Of a DNA stretch of 64,000 nucleotides, positions 39,000 to 50,368 are shown piece by piece. Origin of the DNA: Neonectria sp. B-13. Lineage: Eukaryota > Ascomycota > Sordariomycetes > Hypocreales > Nectriaceae. The translations under genes and the position numbers were made by a program. Each line of letters begins with the position of its first letter. The stretch's first letter is position 1. Under the pieces are notes generated by a model, which saw only the letters and a list, made by a program, of their open reading frames with translations, made no database searches and was not told the origin of the DNA. Where the stretch lies: contig NOKP01000025.1 in the NCBI GenBank assembly GCA_002682825.1, positions 191,746 through 255,745 of the forward strand. Direction: 5' to 3'.

Positions 39000-40775
39000 A
39001 TGATGTCGGACGCCGTAAAGGACTTCACCTACCTCCTCCTCGCCATCGCTGCCGGGGCATACGCAACGTTAGCCCTCGGAGGACACTTGCTATCGCGACT
39101 CACCAGCGTCGATCATGCCTCGCCAACACTCCCGCTCTGGGGCGTCCCGCTCGTTGCACTCCTAGCCTTCTGCTTCCGCTCCAAGCACCTCTGGTTACAC
39201 AAGATGCGCGTCCACAACACCAAGCCCGCGGCCGTCTACCCGCACCGCGACCCGGTCCTGGGCAGCGACTGGATCGTCGACATGGGCCGGGCGGTGCGGG
39301 CGCACACGATCCTGCAGGTCTGGGACTCACTGTTCCGCACCGTCGGGGCCACGTTCTGGGTGCAGAACATCGGCGCCTGGATCATCATGACTAACGAGCC
39401 CGACAACGTCAAGGCGCTGCTGTCGGGCCAGTTCGAGACGTGGCAGATCCGCGGCATCCGGCAGAAGGTGCTCAGCCTGGCGACCGGGCCCAGGGGAATC
39501 TTCTCGGTGAACGGTGCCGAGTGGCATGAGGCGAGGGCCATGATTCGGCCGAGCTTTGTGCGGAATCAGATTGCCGACTTGGAGTGTACGGATCGGCATG
39601 TGGAGCAGTTCATCGAGAGGATTCCCCGTGATGGGGGGAGGGTAGACTTGCAGGAGCTGTTCTACATGTTCACTATGGACGTTGCGACTGACTTCATGTA
39701 AGTGTCGCACGCCAATGGCTGACACCGTCACTGATAGACTACGGGGCACAGGTTCGGATGCTCGACTGACACGCTGGCGAGCCCAACGACGGAAGCCACC
39801 GAGTTTGCCGAGTCCTTCGACTACGCACTGTTCTCTGCGGCCAGCCGCGCACGCCTAGGCTGGATCGCTTTCCTGGTGCCAGACCGGAAGCTCAACCAGT
39901 GCGTTGCCACGTGCAAGCGTTTCATCGATCGCTACGTGGACGAGGCGCTGCGTGAGGACCGGGCCAGGGAACGGCCGTATGTCTTCATGAAAGAGATGGT
40001 TGCGTCAGGGGCCTCACGCGCGTACGTACGCGACCAGCTGCTGGCGATGATCCTGGGCGGCCGGGATACGAGCGCGAGCACGTTGAGCTCGTTGTTCTGG
40101 ACGCTGGCGAGGAGGCCGGATGTGCTGGGGAAGTTGAGGGCGGAGATTTCGATGCTGGAGGGCCGGAGGCCGACGTGGGAGGAGCTCAAGGAGCTTAAGT
40201 ATTTGAGCATGGTTCTGAAAGAAGGTGTGAAGGCACTTCCCCTGAGTGAGAGAGAGACGGATTATGCTGATCAGATGAATAGCTCTGAGGCTGTGGGCGC
40301 CCGTGTCGACCAACATGCGGACGGCAATGGCTGATACCGTCTTACCTCGAGGAGGCGGACCAGATGGGCAATCACCTCTTTTCGTCCCCAAGGGTACGGG
40401 ATGCCGGTGGTCGTTGTACAGTCTGCATAGACGTAAAGACATCTTCGGAGACGACGCGGACAAGTTCCGGCCTGAACGCTGGGTAAAGCTTCGGACGACG
40501 TACGTACCCTTTCTTCCACTTGCCGCTCGTCATCGCTAATGTGTGCTTCCCCCGTGTTGCTGACTCTGTCCAGGTGGGAGTATCTCCCCTTCAGCGGCGG
40601 GCCGCGGATCTGCATCGGGCAGCAGTTTGCGCTGACGCAGATGTCGTATCTGGTGACGAGGCTGCTGCAGACGTTCGCGGAGGTCGAGGCTGCGGACGAC
40701 GGACCGATGGTGCAGGAGGTCAGCACGACCATGAAGATTGTTGGGGGGTGTTGGGTGAAGATGAAGGCGGTTTGA
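39000..40775 (+). CDS. Cytochrome P450, CYP52-like alkane/fatty-acid hydroxylase class
   Basis: Haem monooxygenase of the endoplasmic reticulum, probably hydroxylating fatty acids or alkanes. Four exons: 39000-39697, 39752-40224, 40283-40499 and 40574-40775, giving 529 aa. An N-terminal anchor (about residues 8-30) and a second hydrophobic stretch precede [21 protein letters not shown]. The I-helix is GGRDTS (335-340), the K-helix ExxR is E390-A-L-R393, and FRPERW follows. The haem loop is [15 protein letters not shown] with Cys476. Intron positions are fixed by the [13 protein letters not shown] and [11 protein letters not shown] junctions. The GPRGIF and [16 protein letters not shown] motifs resemble the CYP52/CYP539 group; substrate is inferred. 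Two in-frame ATGs (39000 and 39003) are possible starts. Confidence 0.92.
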
Positions 40776-41264
40776 GATGCGGTGTGTATAGGTGTAACCC
40801 CGGATTCAGAGTCGGTCCTCGCTTGGCGGAATTCTTCGAAGAATGCTTCCCGTTTTGTTAGGCCAGAAATCCTGACGAAGTCTTACCTTGATCGTTCCGA
40901 TGTTTGCTAACGGTGGTCAACGAGTATCGGCTTCTTGTGATTCACGGCCAAGTTTAACCTCCTCGTGCCATAGCCGTCCTCTTGAGCAGACCTAGCCCCA
41001 AACAACAAGTTGTCAACAGGCAGAAACACGACGGAAAATGCGTTCAAAGCCATTGTCCCAACCGGTATAGCACACATTCATGTTTTGAATCCTCCTGGCT
41101 GACTTTTCGTTCTCTTTCTCTCTTTCTCTCTTTCTCTTTTCTTTCCTTCAGATTCTAAAGAGTTATCGGCACTCCCAAGAGTCAGCAGGGCATTACACTT
41201 TCTCGGAGTCTCCTTTGATCTGGAAAACCCCCACAGGAACCTATTCTAGTGTCAGAATACCACC
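40776..41264. other. Intergenic with TTTCTC microsatellite
   Basis: About 490 bp. A pure CT-rich run of TTTCTC units sits at about 41106-41150, in the leader of the next gene. Confidence 0.5.
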
Positions 41265-41784
41265 ATGTCGGACGAAACCTCGGCCGACGAACCCCTGAAG
41301 GCCCCCAACCTAGGACATCCCAGAATGACAGGGCTAGAGATCGGCGTTGTCACCGGTACCGTCGCATTCTTCACTATCATCATCGTCTCCATCTTTGTCA
41401 GTCGTTATCGGGCTCAGCGGGCCAAAGTCCAGCGCGCGTTGCGGCGAGCTGAGGAGGCTAGGACCGGGCGACCGGAGTATCAGCCTCAGCAGCGAGAACA
41501 GGGGCGTGAACTGCAGCAGACACCTCGCAGCGAGCAGGATTCGAGTCAAAGACGCTACTGGGGCGCTATCGAAGTCAGAACGAAGAGTAAGTCGTGTGTG
41601 AAAGGCGTCGATGAGGAAGAAAAACGTCATTCTGACGATATTCAACATAGAACCCGCCGAGGAGATTGTGCTCGGGACGCTGCCCAACCACCAGTCTCGC
41701 CGCGAGCCTAACAACACGCCAGAGGCGGAGCTCGACATGATCGACCGGGTAGGGAGTGAGCACACATTATTGAGGAGTGCGTAG
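41265..41784 (+). CDS. Small single-pass membrane protein of unknown function
   Basis: Two exons, 41265-41586 and 41651-41784, joined over a 64-bp GTAAGT...ATAG intron, give 151 aa. After a short hydrophilic N-terminus (MSDETSADEPLK) there is one strongly hydrophobic helix at about residues 27-46 (IGVVTGTVAFFTIIIVSIFV). It is followed at once by a basic coiled stretch (SRYRAQRAKVQRALRRAEEA), so the C-terminus is probably cytosolic. The rest is Gln/Arg-rich, then an acidic tail (PNNTPEAELDMIDRVG). No family was recognised. Support comes from the ATG context (CACCATG), the intact splice sites and the second exon ending in a stop with sensible composition. Confidence 0.65.
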
Positions 41785-42359
41785 ACGGTGAAGCAGTTGG
41801 CGAGCATAGCGGTGGTGCTTCCGTCATAGCGGATCAAGGTCTCTGGTTGATTTCTTGAAGGAATGGAATCGCACCATGAGGGAAGAGTCCCCCAACGCGG
41901 CCCAGGGCAGAAGGCCAGCTTTTATTTATAAAGGGGGGTATAGATTCGGCTCACGGCAGGTGAATCTACCTTGCCTTAAGGGGCAACCGACTAGAACAAC
42001 CTGGTTCGCCTAGAACGGATTGGGGACTTGCATTGGCGTCTTGGGGAACCTGGGGGCATCTCCGGGGTGTCAGGGGCTAGACAGAGTAGAGTAGATGCAA
42101 GGCGCTGTCAAAGTGCTAGTTGCCGAGATAGGCCGAGAACGACGAGTTGCATCAAGCATCGGGCCTAACTCAAGTGCAATGAGATCGAGTCAGAGTCCAA
42201 CCGACTTACCCTATACCGTCACGGCGTGACAGAAAAAGTAGCTGCACGTGCACGTGACCACCCGTCAAACGCTCACAACAGGTACGTAGTGCCTGCCTGC
42301 ACGATAGCTCCCTCTCAACCTACGACGACACGCTGCATCTGCGTCAACGTCCAACTACA
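41785..42359. other. Intergenic, no gene
   Basis: About 575 bp. Contains a tandem GCACGTGCACGTG element at 42244-42256 (overlapping CACGTG E-boxes) about 100 bp before the RRM gene. Confidence 0.5.
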
Positions 42360-43447
42360 ATGGCATCGCCGTCGCCTCCCCCGGGGCGCCATCGCTCCCG
42401 CTCCCGCACGCACACGCGCTCGCCGACCCCAAGGTCCGAATCCTCACGTTCGCCTGATCGCCGCCGTCGCCACGACTCGCGATCACCTGCCCGCTCGCCC
42501 ACCTCCCCGCGTCGCGACGGCCGCTTCAGGAGCCGCAGCCGCAGCCGCAGCCGGAGCAGAGGTCGCGACCGTGACCGCGACCGCGACGGTAGAGACCGCG
42601 GTGACTCCCTGCCTGCAAAGAGCACCAAGGTGGGTGTTTCTTTCACCTCTAGGAACTGGTATTGCGGCGAGCTAACTGGGTCGCAAACAGATTGTGGTGG
42701 AGCGTTTGTCCAAGAACATCAACGAGCAGCACTTGCACGAGATTTTTGGCCAGTTCGGCCGCATCAAGGACCTGGATCTACCTATCAACAGAACCTGTAA
42801 GTCAGCCCCAACTCGATCGCAGAGCGCCCCCGGTCCCGAATATCGGTTAATTATTATTGGTCACAGTTGGCACCAACCGTGGCACGGCGTATATCCTATT
42901 CGACTACGAAGCTGACGCCGAGACTGCAATTGCGCACATGCACGAGGCGCAGGTAGATGGCGCAACTATTAACGTCTCCATCGTCCTGCCCCGTCGCAAG
43001 CTCTCGCCTGCACCCCCGACCGCCAGGCGTGGTGCCAACATCGATCCCAGAATCCCCTTCGCGGGGCCACGTGGGGGTCTTCTCCAAGCAGGTACTGGAA
43101 GCAGCGGCGGTGGCAACGTGGTTAGCGGCGGTGGCCGTCGTCGTATGTCACCAGGGAGCAGGTATGGCCCAAGGTCGGACGTTTACCGCCCAGGATCGCG
43201 CTCGCCCTCGAGATCACCCGGCGGGCCGCCTCCATCGCGCGGGGGCGGTGGGAGTCGGTACCGCAGCCACTCGAACGCCTCCTATTCCTCGCGATCACGT
43301 TCGAGGTCCCCCGCCGCGCCAAGACGTCGTGGTGGTGGCGGCCGACACAACGATCACGACGCGAGACGCCGGAGTGCAAGCCGAAGCAGTTACGACAGTG
43401 ATGGGAACAAAAGCCGCTCTCACAGCCGGGGCCGCGGCCACCGGTGA
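42360..43447 (+). CDS. RRM and RS-domain RNA-binding protein (RNPS1/SR-like)
   Basis: Nuclear RNA-binding protein expected to act in splicing or exon-junction complex function. Three exons: 42360-42629, 42691-42796 and 42867-43447, giving 318 aa. The N-terminal 90 residues are Arg/Ser dipeptide-rich (RFRSRSRSRSRSRGRDRDRD). A single RRM follows at about 91-165, with RNP2 IVVERLSKNI and RNP1-like RGTAYILFDYEADAETAIAHM. The C-terminus is Gly/Arg/Ser-rich with further RS repeats. The domain order RS-RRM-RS/Pro matches RNPS1-type proteins. The RRM is split by an intron after NRT, restoring FGTNRG. Exact orthology is uncertain. Confidence 0.88.
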
Positions 43448-46400
43448 GATGTGCGGGCCTGAGACTTGGCCAGTGACTAGTCGGTCGGAGACAGGTCGAT
43501 CAGAGACTTGGCCAGAGACTTATGCCAAGGTGTATTTATTATAAAAATGGTTTATGGGTGGCGTTCAACAAGGCAGACCAAACAAGGGAGACTGTCCTTT
43601 GGGGATTTATTTAGCTCACGAACAAGTTTGTGCTTACTGCTGCGCTTCATCCTCGACTAGCTAACACTTTTCCAGATGGAGATTGATGCATGACAAGCTT
43701 CGATGGGGGACATTTTCCGCAAGATAGTTTTCGGAACCCTGGACTCTCCTAAATCCAGCTCGGACATACTTCCTCTTGTGTTGATGCTAACGCGCCCATC
43801 ACTTCCCCTTCCGAGATATTGAATTTGCCCTCCCTGTCTGCCTGAATTTTACGTTTGAAACGGTTAAGGGTATATCCCTGGAGCTTGCAAGTGTTTGTTT
43901 CTCATCTCATCTCGCACAGATCATGGATCATCGGCCAGGCGCACTGCCGCCCTCTGCTGCACTGGCAAGGTCAAATCTCTCCCGCGCCGCACTGGCGCAT
44001 TAGCCCCTAGCACACGAACAGGTATCGGCCCTTCAAGGATTTCCAGATCGCATCTGTCATTTGTCATTTCGTTCTCCACAGCCAGGACAGTGGTGTGGGG
44101 ATGTGGTACGTTTGACGCGCCTAGAATTGAGGTTTGGCTCACGCCAGGCCGCAACGGCTCCTGCATCGCATATCACGCAGCACACATAATGAGGATTAAT
44201 ATTGCATCAAATAACAAGACTAAGCGGCGTGGCGCAAGCACCCACGTGCAGGCTGCTGCAGAGCAACATGACCTCAGCTCACCCGCGTCCGAGTCGGGCG
44301 TTCGGGGCTTGTAGGGCTGAGTGATATCGTCGTCGCCCGGCCGCGACGAAGCCCGTGCAGGGCAAGGCCCGGGAGGATAACTCGGCCGATAGCTTCTGGG
44401 TGCGACTCTACTCCGGGGGCCCTTTGAGACGGGGCCGTGCCATGGAGCGGTGCCATGGAGCAGTGCCACTTATACGGACACTATTCGTCATCACCCCGCC
44501 GGAGACGGTGAGCTGCTTGGGTAGAGGAAGGCGGACGGTGGATGACGGAAGGAGGACGGAGGACGGCGGCCGGCGAATGAAGCAGCTACATGAAGCATGA
44601 GGCATGAAGCATGAAGCCCAGGCTGGCGGTCGACGGGCGGTTATGGCAATGCCTAGGCTCCATACGGGAACATGTCTGACGCAGAGAGCTGCCCCCAAAG
44701 GCCTGTCAACCTGTCAGGGTGCCATCAAACCATGAGACGCTGCATCCAGCCACATATTTGAGTCGCCACTTCCTGGTCCAGCTTCAGCAGGAGATCGTCA
44801 TCGCGTATCACTCAGGATATTTTGGGCGACAGTTTGATCTGCAACCACGGTCGCGGGCAGCAGCTACTGCAGCCCCCAAGGCATGTGATCCATCTGCATG
44901 GTAGCCAATGGCGGGCACTGGGGTCAGGGCTAGACATGAGAAATGGTGTAGGATGTCAGTATCTCTGGAATTGGCGTTTTATGTCTCTCTCAGCGTTGCA
45001 AGCCTCACCGATCCAGCCCTCCAGGGATTTCCGGCGACGGTGCTCTGCATGGAGCCTCCCCCCAAGGGCCAAAGATCGAACGGAAGCAGGGTCGGTCAAT
45101 TTTCGGCTTCTCCGAACCGCTTCCCCGTACTACCGCTTCAGGAGTCGTGCATGGTACGACCGAGGCAGGCAGGTGGCGTATATTGTTCGTGTGGGCTGGG
45201 CTGTCCGAGTCACCGTAGGAGGGTAGCCAGCCATGACAGTCAACGTTGGGAAGGTGAGATTCATGAGTTCTGTTCGCTCTGCCTCCGGCCGGGACGGAAA
45301 CGGGCTCTGGAACCAGGAACCCAGCTCATCATGGTCTCTCGGCGTCGTAGTCGAGGGCCGGTTCGCCTGAACTCCTGTGCTCTTGATTGGGAATCCCTGG
45401 CTGCTGCGCACTTCTCTCGCTCTCTGTCTCCAGCTTTGCCAGCTCATGACGGCCCCACCGCTTCGGAGAATGCGGCTGTGAACCACACCATCACGGAGCG
45501 GCCTCAGCTCCGTGAGAACACCGAGCTACAGGCGCCACACACACACACACACGTACACACACCCACAGACACAACATACAGCGCTTGGTGCACATACGTG
45601 CAGTTCACGCGCAGCTCACAGATGGGTCGGGCCAGGCCAAAACCACCAACGATATGGCGTTTCCCGGGAGGACGGATACATGGCTTGAGCCTCAAACCAC
45701 CATGGCGCGCGCAATCCAGATCACGCAGCACACATCACATCGCACATCGCACATCACACAGCACACCCAGCTATTCGGGTCGGCGCACCCGGAGCAAGAT
45801 GGTGTCTTGCTCTCTGCTTCCTCTCCGCCCACGCCGGCCGGCTCTCCGGGCCACATGATGGACCCCCGGCCGCTTGTGGGATATCCTGAACCACGCCCTC
45901 GGGTATAGAATCGGATGGGCTTTGCTGTCCCAAGGCCCAAGTTTCCCTCCTCCACCCCCCCAGCTTCCGTGCTTCCGGGGTTGCGTCTGGTCGGTGTCGG
46001 TGTCAGTGTGGGCGGGTGGGCGTAGGTGGATTGCATTGCATTGGATCGAATTTGTCCGCGGGCGACAAGGCCGTAGCATAGGGCCATGCGCGGCTGACCG
46101 CGTTGAGAAAAGGACGGAATGGGTGACCGGTCAAGTATTTCTGGACTTTGTTTGGAGAATGAGGCATCCCAACATCCTGGTCGGGCTGCGTGGTCGTGCC
46201 ATGATGCGGCGCTGCACTGCGGAGAGACGAAATGTGAGCCTCATTGGGAAGTACGTCGCATCCGGAATCTGCTACTCGATAGCCTGGGACCGCTTGAGGA
46301 CCGCCCGGTGGTGGACGAATATAACCTCAACGGCTCACGCGCCCGCAGCCGCGCGTGTGTCCCTGGGATCTTCACCAAGACCAGACAAGACAAATCAAGA

Positions 46401-46689
46401 CCAGTTTACGCCTCCAGGCGGATGCCCTGCTGTCTCTGCTTTGTACTTGGACTTGCTGTATCTTGCGCCGTTGCTGTTGTCATCGTCCAGGCTGTCATCG
46501 CCTACGCTGTTGCCGTCCCCGTCCTTGCCTATGCAGACTTGATCTCCTCCTTGTCCCACTACAATCATTACTACTAATACTACTACTACTCCTACTACTA
46601 CGACTTCTCATCCTCCTTTGCCTCTTCTACATACGCGGACTGCCGCATCCCTCACACGGATAGTGTCCTCCATATAGATCACCATTATC

Positions 46690-46815
46690 ATCACCACCGC
46701 CACCACCATCACCACCATCACCACCATCACCACCATCACCACCATCACCACCTCCTCCTCCTCCTCCTCCTCCTCCTCCTCCTCCTCCTCCTCCTTCTCC
46801 TCCTCCTCCCCTCTC
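46690..46815. repeat. Compound (CACCAT)n / (CTC)n microsatellite
   Basis: About 60 bp of CACCATCACCACCATCAC-type repeats run directly into about 60 bp of CTC trinucleotides. The tract is pure enough to be length-variable, and it produces long spurious frames (poly-Glu or poly-Gly on one strand, poly-Pro/His on the other). Confidence 0.9.
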
Positions 46816-48097
46816 CTCCCCTCCCCTACTACAGCCCTCGTCATGAATACACAAACACCACTTCTGCCTAACCACCTCCTCCCTCGACGGCCGTCTACTT
46901 CTGACCCCCGAGACCCTGACCCTCCACCTACTCCCCCAGGAGGGCCCCGCGTCCCTCCTCCGCAGCCAAACCCGCCGCCTTCTCCACCGCATACGTTCGC
47001 ACTGGATCACCATTTCCACGCCTCAGCCTGGCCGCCGAGTGACCCTCAGCCGCCACATTGCGTACCAAGCTTCGCCCAGCTCCCCCGGGCAGCAGCAACA
47101 AGGGACCTACTATTGCTGCCACCAGCCCCTGGCTCCGCCACCCGGAGACTACGGGTTCTCTGAGTGGACGAGGAGAGGGGGAGATGGAGAGATGGAGCAA
47201 TGGAGGGAGGATCTCAGAAGCTAGGGGACTTGAAGGGGAGGGGTAGGGATGAAAGTGCAACGCCAAATTCGGCCGCCAACGCTTTCTCCCCATCAGTGGT
47301 CACCCTGTCACTGTTGCAGCAGCCTACTTGCCCTTTTCCAGTCTCTTTCCCTTTCCACTTCCACTCCGACCTCCACTTCGATTCCCACGTCCCCGTCCAT
47401 GACCATCCATGCCCATGTTTCCCGTGGGGCGATCACGCCAGGGTTCGACGATGGGATGGCGCCCTCTCGTCTCTCTCCGCCTCAAGGGGCCCAAAGCGAG
47501 GGTGGGATACGACCGCGGATCGAGGCCGTGATTGCGAGATCTGCGTGATTGGGGGGATTTGTGACGGGATAGTGATGGAACTTGTGGGGGGGGAGGGGGG
47601 GGAGAGAGGAACAATCCATGGGAATCCATGGGTAGGCGCCGGCCCAGTGCCCTGCAAGCGCAAACCATGGGCCACGGGCTGCAGCCAGGTGAAGGGCTTG
47701 GCGCATGAGCGTTGGTGTGTCCCCTGTAGCGCCAATTATCGGGTGTTTTATAAGCTGGGCGAAGCTGGGCCTAGTCCCCGGGGTACAGGAGGACCTGGAT
47801 GTATCTGGAGGACGAGTTGTGTGGGAGTTTGTCTTTCCTGGGCGAAGCTGGACTGGACTGGGCTTTTGCTTGTCGTCGTTTCTGACACATGGATGTGGTG
47901 ATTTTTTTTTTCCTTTTCCTACTAATCTGCATATGAGACCTCGGCTTGGAAGATGCAAACTTATCCACCTCATCTGGGACAGCGAGAGTGGGCGGACCAC
48001 GGCTTCAGGTTTCAACGGTGGGGGGGAGGGCCGGTTTCTAGGGGACTGGAGTGGACTGGACTGGTGACATTGTAGGGTGATATCCATCTCTATGGTA

Positions 48098-48172
48098 TCT
48101 CGGTGGATGGTGGATAGTGGATGGTGGATGGTGGATGGTGGGTGATGGATGGTGGATGGTGGACGGTGGAGG
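48098..48172. repeat. GGTGGAT minisatellite
   Basis: About ten imperfect tandem copies of a 7-bp unit GGTGGAT (variants GGTGGAC, AGTGGAT, GGTGGGT). It is non-coding. Confidence 0.85.
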
Positions 48173-48967
48173 ATGTATGCATTGGTGTACGGATGCTATT
48201 CGACAGAAGACTCTCCGGTGCATAACAATAACCAGACGAGACCAACCTTGACCCCCATGTGCCATGACCATCCATGCCATGTCTTGATCATTCCACGACG
48301 ACGCACCGACAGACGAGACCGGAGAAATCCACCGGTTCGCAACCTCTCTATGTTTCCCCACAAACCATGGGTCCGAACCTCCACTCAACCTCATCCTATT
48401 TCCTACCCTAGACCCAAGATGGTATTGGGCTGTGCGCTTTGACGCGTTTTGGTCTGCTTGCTTGAATCATGACGGCTCGACTGAGTTCCCTTGCACCAGT
48501 CAGTTTAGTTCCAGTTCGCGCCGCTTACCCACGGGTCTTTGAGACTTCCAACTCCGAACCTGTGCCGCGTTCCACCCGGACGGGGCTCTGGTGACGGCCT
48601 CTCGGAGTGATTTTGATTTTGATTTTGTTGCCCTGCGCCTGCGCCTGCGCCTTGCGGGCCACTTATCGGAAGACGTCATCTCGGACGTTTCCGCTTAAGG
48701 ATTGACGCGCCGAGTCAGACGTGGAGAGTCAGTGCTTCAGAGGAGGCCCGAATCCGACGACATCATCTGGCGTTTCCAAGTGCACGGACGGCTGCAAGCA
48801 AGATAGATAGCTACGCAGTAGTTGCTGCGGATGAGCAAGTTTGACACGGGGGTATGACAATCTAAACCGCGGCTGGCTACGAGAGACATATCTACAGGCC
48901 GAGCTAGTCTAATACAAAACACAGTGAACCCATCACACGAGTCCCAAACGCCTGCCCAAAGTCCCAT

Positions 48968-50368
48968 CTACAACAGCGCCATGCCGGCTCCGAGACCCAC
49001 AATGCCCAGTGCTGCGCCGGCAATGTGTCCCGTGGCCCTGGCGGCGGCCATGCCCGTGCTCGACCTGGACGAGAAGGTCGAGGAGGCCGTGGCGGAGGTT
49101 TTACGCTTGGGGGTTGAGGTGGGAGTTGCTTCGGGCGTCGTCGTAGTCGGGCAGGCAGAGGTGCAAGGAATCGCCGACGTGAAGGGCTGCTCTTCGAGTT
49201 TGCTCACGGGGAAGACTTGAAGCTGGGACTGGACCGTGGGAACGGGCAACTCCTCGGCGTCGTTCGGGTTGAGAGGACCGGAGATGATGTGCATGATGCC
49301 ATTGGCGATGAGGAGATCGGCCTGCTGGATTTGCGCCGAGTTGATGTACAGACCGTTGCTGAGCTCGTGGACCGTAATCTGCTTCGGCTGGCCGGACGAG
49401 TCTTTGCTCAGCGTGTTCAACTCGGTGTTGTTGGTGAGTGCAGACGACGCCAGGACCTGGTCCGGGACGATGTGGTAGCCCATGACATCGGCCAGCTCCT
49501 CGGCGGAGAGGTCGTCAAGGCTGCCACCAACGTACCGGAACGACCTGTCCGAGGGGGCGAAGATGGTGATGTTCTTGCGGTCTGCGAGCTTGGGCATGAG
49601 CTTGCTCTGAAATAGACCTCCGAGGAAAGACTCGACCTGAAAAGCCATGGTCGTCTCTCTCAAGCCCTGGGGAGGAGTGAGCAAGTTGTCGACGATGTGG
49701 ATGAGACCACCCTTGAACGGGATGTCATTGTCAACGAGGATGACACGGTTGCCCGCGCCTGTGATGAAGACGATCTCGTCCGACTGCTTGGCGATGAGGA
49801 TGTTCTGGCCAGAGGTGACGTTTGTGAACTTCGCGTCAGTCATGAGCGTCGACCTGATGTAGGTCGGCCCCGCTTCCAGCTGTTCCGTGTTGACTGTGCC
49901 CTGGAGGATGTGATACTGGATCAGGGGGACCGTGACGTCCTTGTTCTCGGGGTCCCAGATGTCCTTCAGCGAGGTGAAGGGGATTTGCGTAAAGGCGTCG
50001 TCATTGGGGGCGACGATCTAGTAGGAGTTAGGACGACAAATTCATAGCACATCTTTGCGTTGGGATCAGAAGTTGAAGAAGCAAGCATAGTCGGCAAAAA
50101 GATGAATTGTGTCAAACGGGGAACTCACTGTGACTCCGTCATAGCTCGGTAATTCGAGCAAGATCTCAGGGTATTTCTAGTCTAGGCATTAGCAATGGGT
50201 CTTAACCACACAAAGGCACTGGCAATGTAATACCTTGATCAACTTAGTAAAGGTCGTGAGCGTCTTGTACTGGGATAAGACAGTCCCCAAGTCCTCCTTG
50301 TCTCCATCCTCAGCCACAGCGGCCGCCACCATGCCCACGAGGCCCACGAGGACGCTTGAGAACCGCAT
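48968..50368 (-). CDS. Secreted fasciclin (FAS1)-domain protein, probably GPI-anchored
   Basis: Cell-surface adhesion-type protein. Three exons: 50234-50368, 50129-50176 and 48968-50017, giving 410 aa. A signal peptide (RFSSVLVGLVGMVAAAVA) is followed by two FAS1 domains. The first (about 30-170) contains YKTLTTFTKLIKKYPEI, VTIVAPNDDAFTQIP and YHILQGTVNTEQL. The second (about 175-315) contains NITIFAPSDRSFRYVG, ELADVMGYHIVPDQVL and LLIANGIMHIISGPL. A Thr/Ser/Pro-rich linker leads to a hydrophobic C-terminus (HIAGAALGIVGLGAGMALL), consistent with a GPI attachment signal. The first two exons are short, but their phases (IKKYPE, GVTIVAP) fit the FAS1 fold. Confidence 0.9.

Larger units (their letters stand above)
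43448..48967. other. 5.5-kb gene-poor interval rich in simple repeats
   Basis: No open frame shows a recognisable family or consistent exon structure, although long frames exist (for example 44908-45858 and 47164-47901) in GC-rich low-complexity DNA. Features seen are short repeats of GTGCCATGGAGC near 44438-44465, CACA-type repeats at 45535-45575 and 45720-45770, and a CACCAT/CTC tract at 46690-46815. A GGTGGAT minisatellite lies at 48098-48172 and TGATTT/GCGCCT short repeats at 48608-48655. The stretch 46320-46860 looks like a transcribed leader (a TATAA-like element then C/T- and A-rich sequence), but the coding part that should follow is only Pro-rich low-complexity. Confidence 0.5.

Noticed and set aside
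44908..45858. 316-codon frame in the gene-poor interval
   Set aside because: Low-complexity and Arg/Ser/Pro-rich, spans CACA repeats (THTHVHTPT), has no family motif and no supporting splice structure.
46119..46577. 152-codon frame with a hydrophobic C-terminal half
   Set aside because: The hydrophobicity comes from a run of GTT/GCC/GTC-type codons in leader-like sequence; no homologous family was recognised and there is no good start context.
46608..47019. Poly-Glu and poly-Gly frames on the minus strand
   Set aside because: They arise from the CACCAT/CTC microsatellite, not from a gene.
47164..47901. 245-codon frame in the gene-poor interval
   Set aside because: Composition is Gly/Trp/Arg-rich from G-rich DNA; it overlaps several equally open frames on both strands.
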